The notes below the pieces were generated by a model. It did not search any database. It saw only the letters and a program-made list of their open reading frames with translations, and had not been told where the DNA came from. This document shows, piece by piece, positions 63,323-64,000 of a DNA stretch of 64,000 bases. Origin of the DNA: Streptomyces chattanoogensis (GTDB taxonomy: Bacteria > Actinomycetota > Actinomycetes > Streptomycetales > Streptomycetaceae). The stretch covers positions 685,977 through 749,976 of the forward strand of contig NZ_LGKG01000001.1 in assembly GCF_001294335.1 (NCBI RefSeq), written 5' to 3'. The position numbers and the translations under genes are program-made. Numbering within the stretch: the stretch's first letter is position 1; each line of letters opens with the position of its first letter.

Positions 63323-63904
63323 GTGCCAAGGATTCGAGCGGCCTCTGTGGCCGAGCACCGGACGATGCAGCGCGGCGCCCTCCTGGACGCCGCCCGCACC
63401 CTGCTGTCCGAAGGCGGGACGGAGGCGCTGACCTTCCCCGCCCTCGCCGAGCGCACGGGACTTGCGCGCTCCTCCGTGTACGAGTACTTCCGCTCCCGCG
63501 CGGCCGTCGTCGAGGAGCTGTGCGCCGTCGACTTCCCGGTCTGGGCCGCGGAGGTCGAGGCGGCGATGGAGCGTGCCGGTACGCCCGAGGACAAGATCGA
63601 GGCGTATGTGCGACGGCAGCTGGCCCTGGTGGGGGACCGGCGCCACCGGGCTGTCGTCGCCATCTCGGCCGGCGAACTGGACGCCGGCGCGCGCGAAAAG
63701 ATCCGCGCGGCGCACGGCGGGCTCATCGCCATGATCGTCGAAGCCCTGGCCGCGCTCGGCCACGAACAGCCCCGACTCGCCGCCATGCTCCTCCAGGGCG
63801 TAGTCGATGCCGCGGTGCGGCGCATCGAGCTCGGCGCGGCGGAGGACCCGGACGAGATCACGGAGGCGGCGGTGGGGATGGTCCTGCGCGGAGTCCGCGG
63901 CTGA
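63323..63904 (+). CDS. TetR-family transcriptional regulator
   Basis: A 193-residue repressor-type protein. Its N-terminal helix-turn-helix is LLDAARTLLSEGGTEALTFPALAERTGLARSSVYEYFRS (about residues 19-57). The C-terminal ligand domain is helical and Ala-rich, with no distinguishing motif. GTG at 63323 follows GTGGGGGC and starts VPRIRAASVAEHRT. It is directly downstream of whiG. The target and ligand are unknown. The 96 nt after it contain no recognised feature. Confidence 0.88.
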   Translation: MPRIRAASVAEHRTMQRGALLDAARTLLSEGGTEALTFPALAERTGLARSSVYEYFRSRAAVVEELCAVDFPVWAAEVEAAMERAGTPEDKIEAYVRRQLALVGDRRHRAVVAISAGELDAGAREKIRAAHGGLIAMIVEALAALGHEQPRLAAMLLQGVVDAAVRRIELGAAEDPDEITEAAVGMVLRGVRG

Positions 63905-64000
63905 CCCGGGGGGCCTCCCCCCGCCCCGCCCACCCCCTCCCCCCCCACCCCGCCCGCTGGCACGGCAGCTGCAGTGGAATCTCCAGCCGCAGCCGCAGCC

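Overview
The window looks like the chromosomal core of a Streptomyces species. Base composition is very GC-rich, with almost exclusively G or C at third codon positions. GTG and TTG starts are common. Several genes are actinomycete- or Streptomyces-specific: ndgR, hupS with a lysine-rich tail, nsdA, glcP, whiG, a cluster of four signal peptidases, and the amtB-glnK-glnD operon. Gene order matches, from memory, the S. coelicolor leuCD-to-whiG region. No rRNA or tRNA gene, insertion sequence, prophage or CRISPR array was seen.

Layout. 1-1.35 kb: a cut-off MerR-type regulator diverging from a DUF4188 gene. 1.36-4.3 kb: the IclR-type regulator ndgR diverging from leuC-leuD. 4.4-12.5 kb: hupS, cofC (F420 synthesis), plsC-gpsA (phospholipid synthesis), ddlA (cell wall), a DUF3515 lipoprotein, an Lrp-type domain protein, and thiL and thiD (thiamine). 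12.5-23.2 kb: rpmB, a fatty-acid-kinase-like DAK protein, recG carrying an intein, rsmD, coaD, a DivIVA/ATP-synthase-b-like coiled-coil protein, DUF177-rpmF-rnc, and mutM. 23.2-31.4 kb: small membrane and CAP-domain proteins, acyP, smc and the glucose permease glcP. 31.5-37.4 kb: four minus-strand genes that look accessory (ankyrin/DUF6461-like protein, LLM flavin oxidoreductase, NCS1 permease, type II NADH dehydrogenase-like protein). 37.5-50 kb: ftsY, a hydrolase, a primase-like protein, nsdA, amtB-glnK-glnD and ffh. 50-58.4 kb: rpsP-khpA-rimM-trmD-rplS, four lepB genes, a Nudix gene and DUF2469. 58.5-63.9 kb: yraN-comM-dprA, whiG and a TetR regulator.

Several machines are represented together: the SRP pathway (ffh, ftsY) with signal peptidases; ribosomal proteins with ribosome and tRNA maturation factors (rimM, trmD, rsmD, khpA, rnc); nitrogen sensing (GlnR box, amtB, glnK, glnD); and DNA processing (yraN, comM, dprA, recG, mutM, smc).

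The most notable observations are: (i) a 253-residue intein in the Walker A loop of RecG with the hallmarks of a class 3 intein and a decayed homing endonuclease; (ii) TTA codons, implying bldA dependence, in yraN and dprA and nowhere else that I found; (iii) a roughly 340-bp imperfect palindrome between ffh and the convergent methyltransferase gene; (iv) two copies of a type I-E-repeat-like hairpin flanking rpmF; (v) uncatalogued operator-like repeats upstream of glcP, the NDH-2-like gene and the DUF4188 gene; (vi) a low-complexity insertion in the SMC hinge; and (vii) a hairpin that masks the ribosome-binding site of the LLM oxidoreductase.
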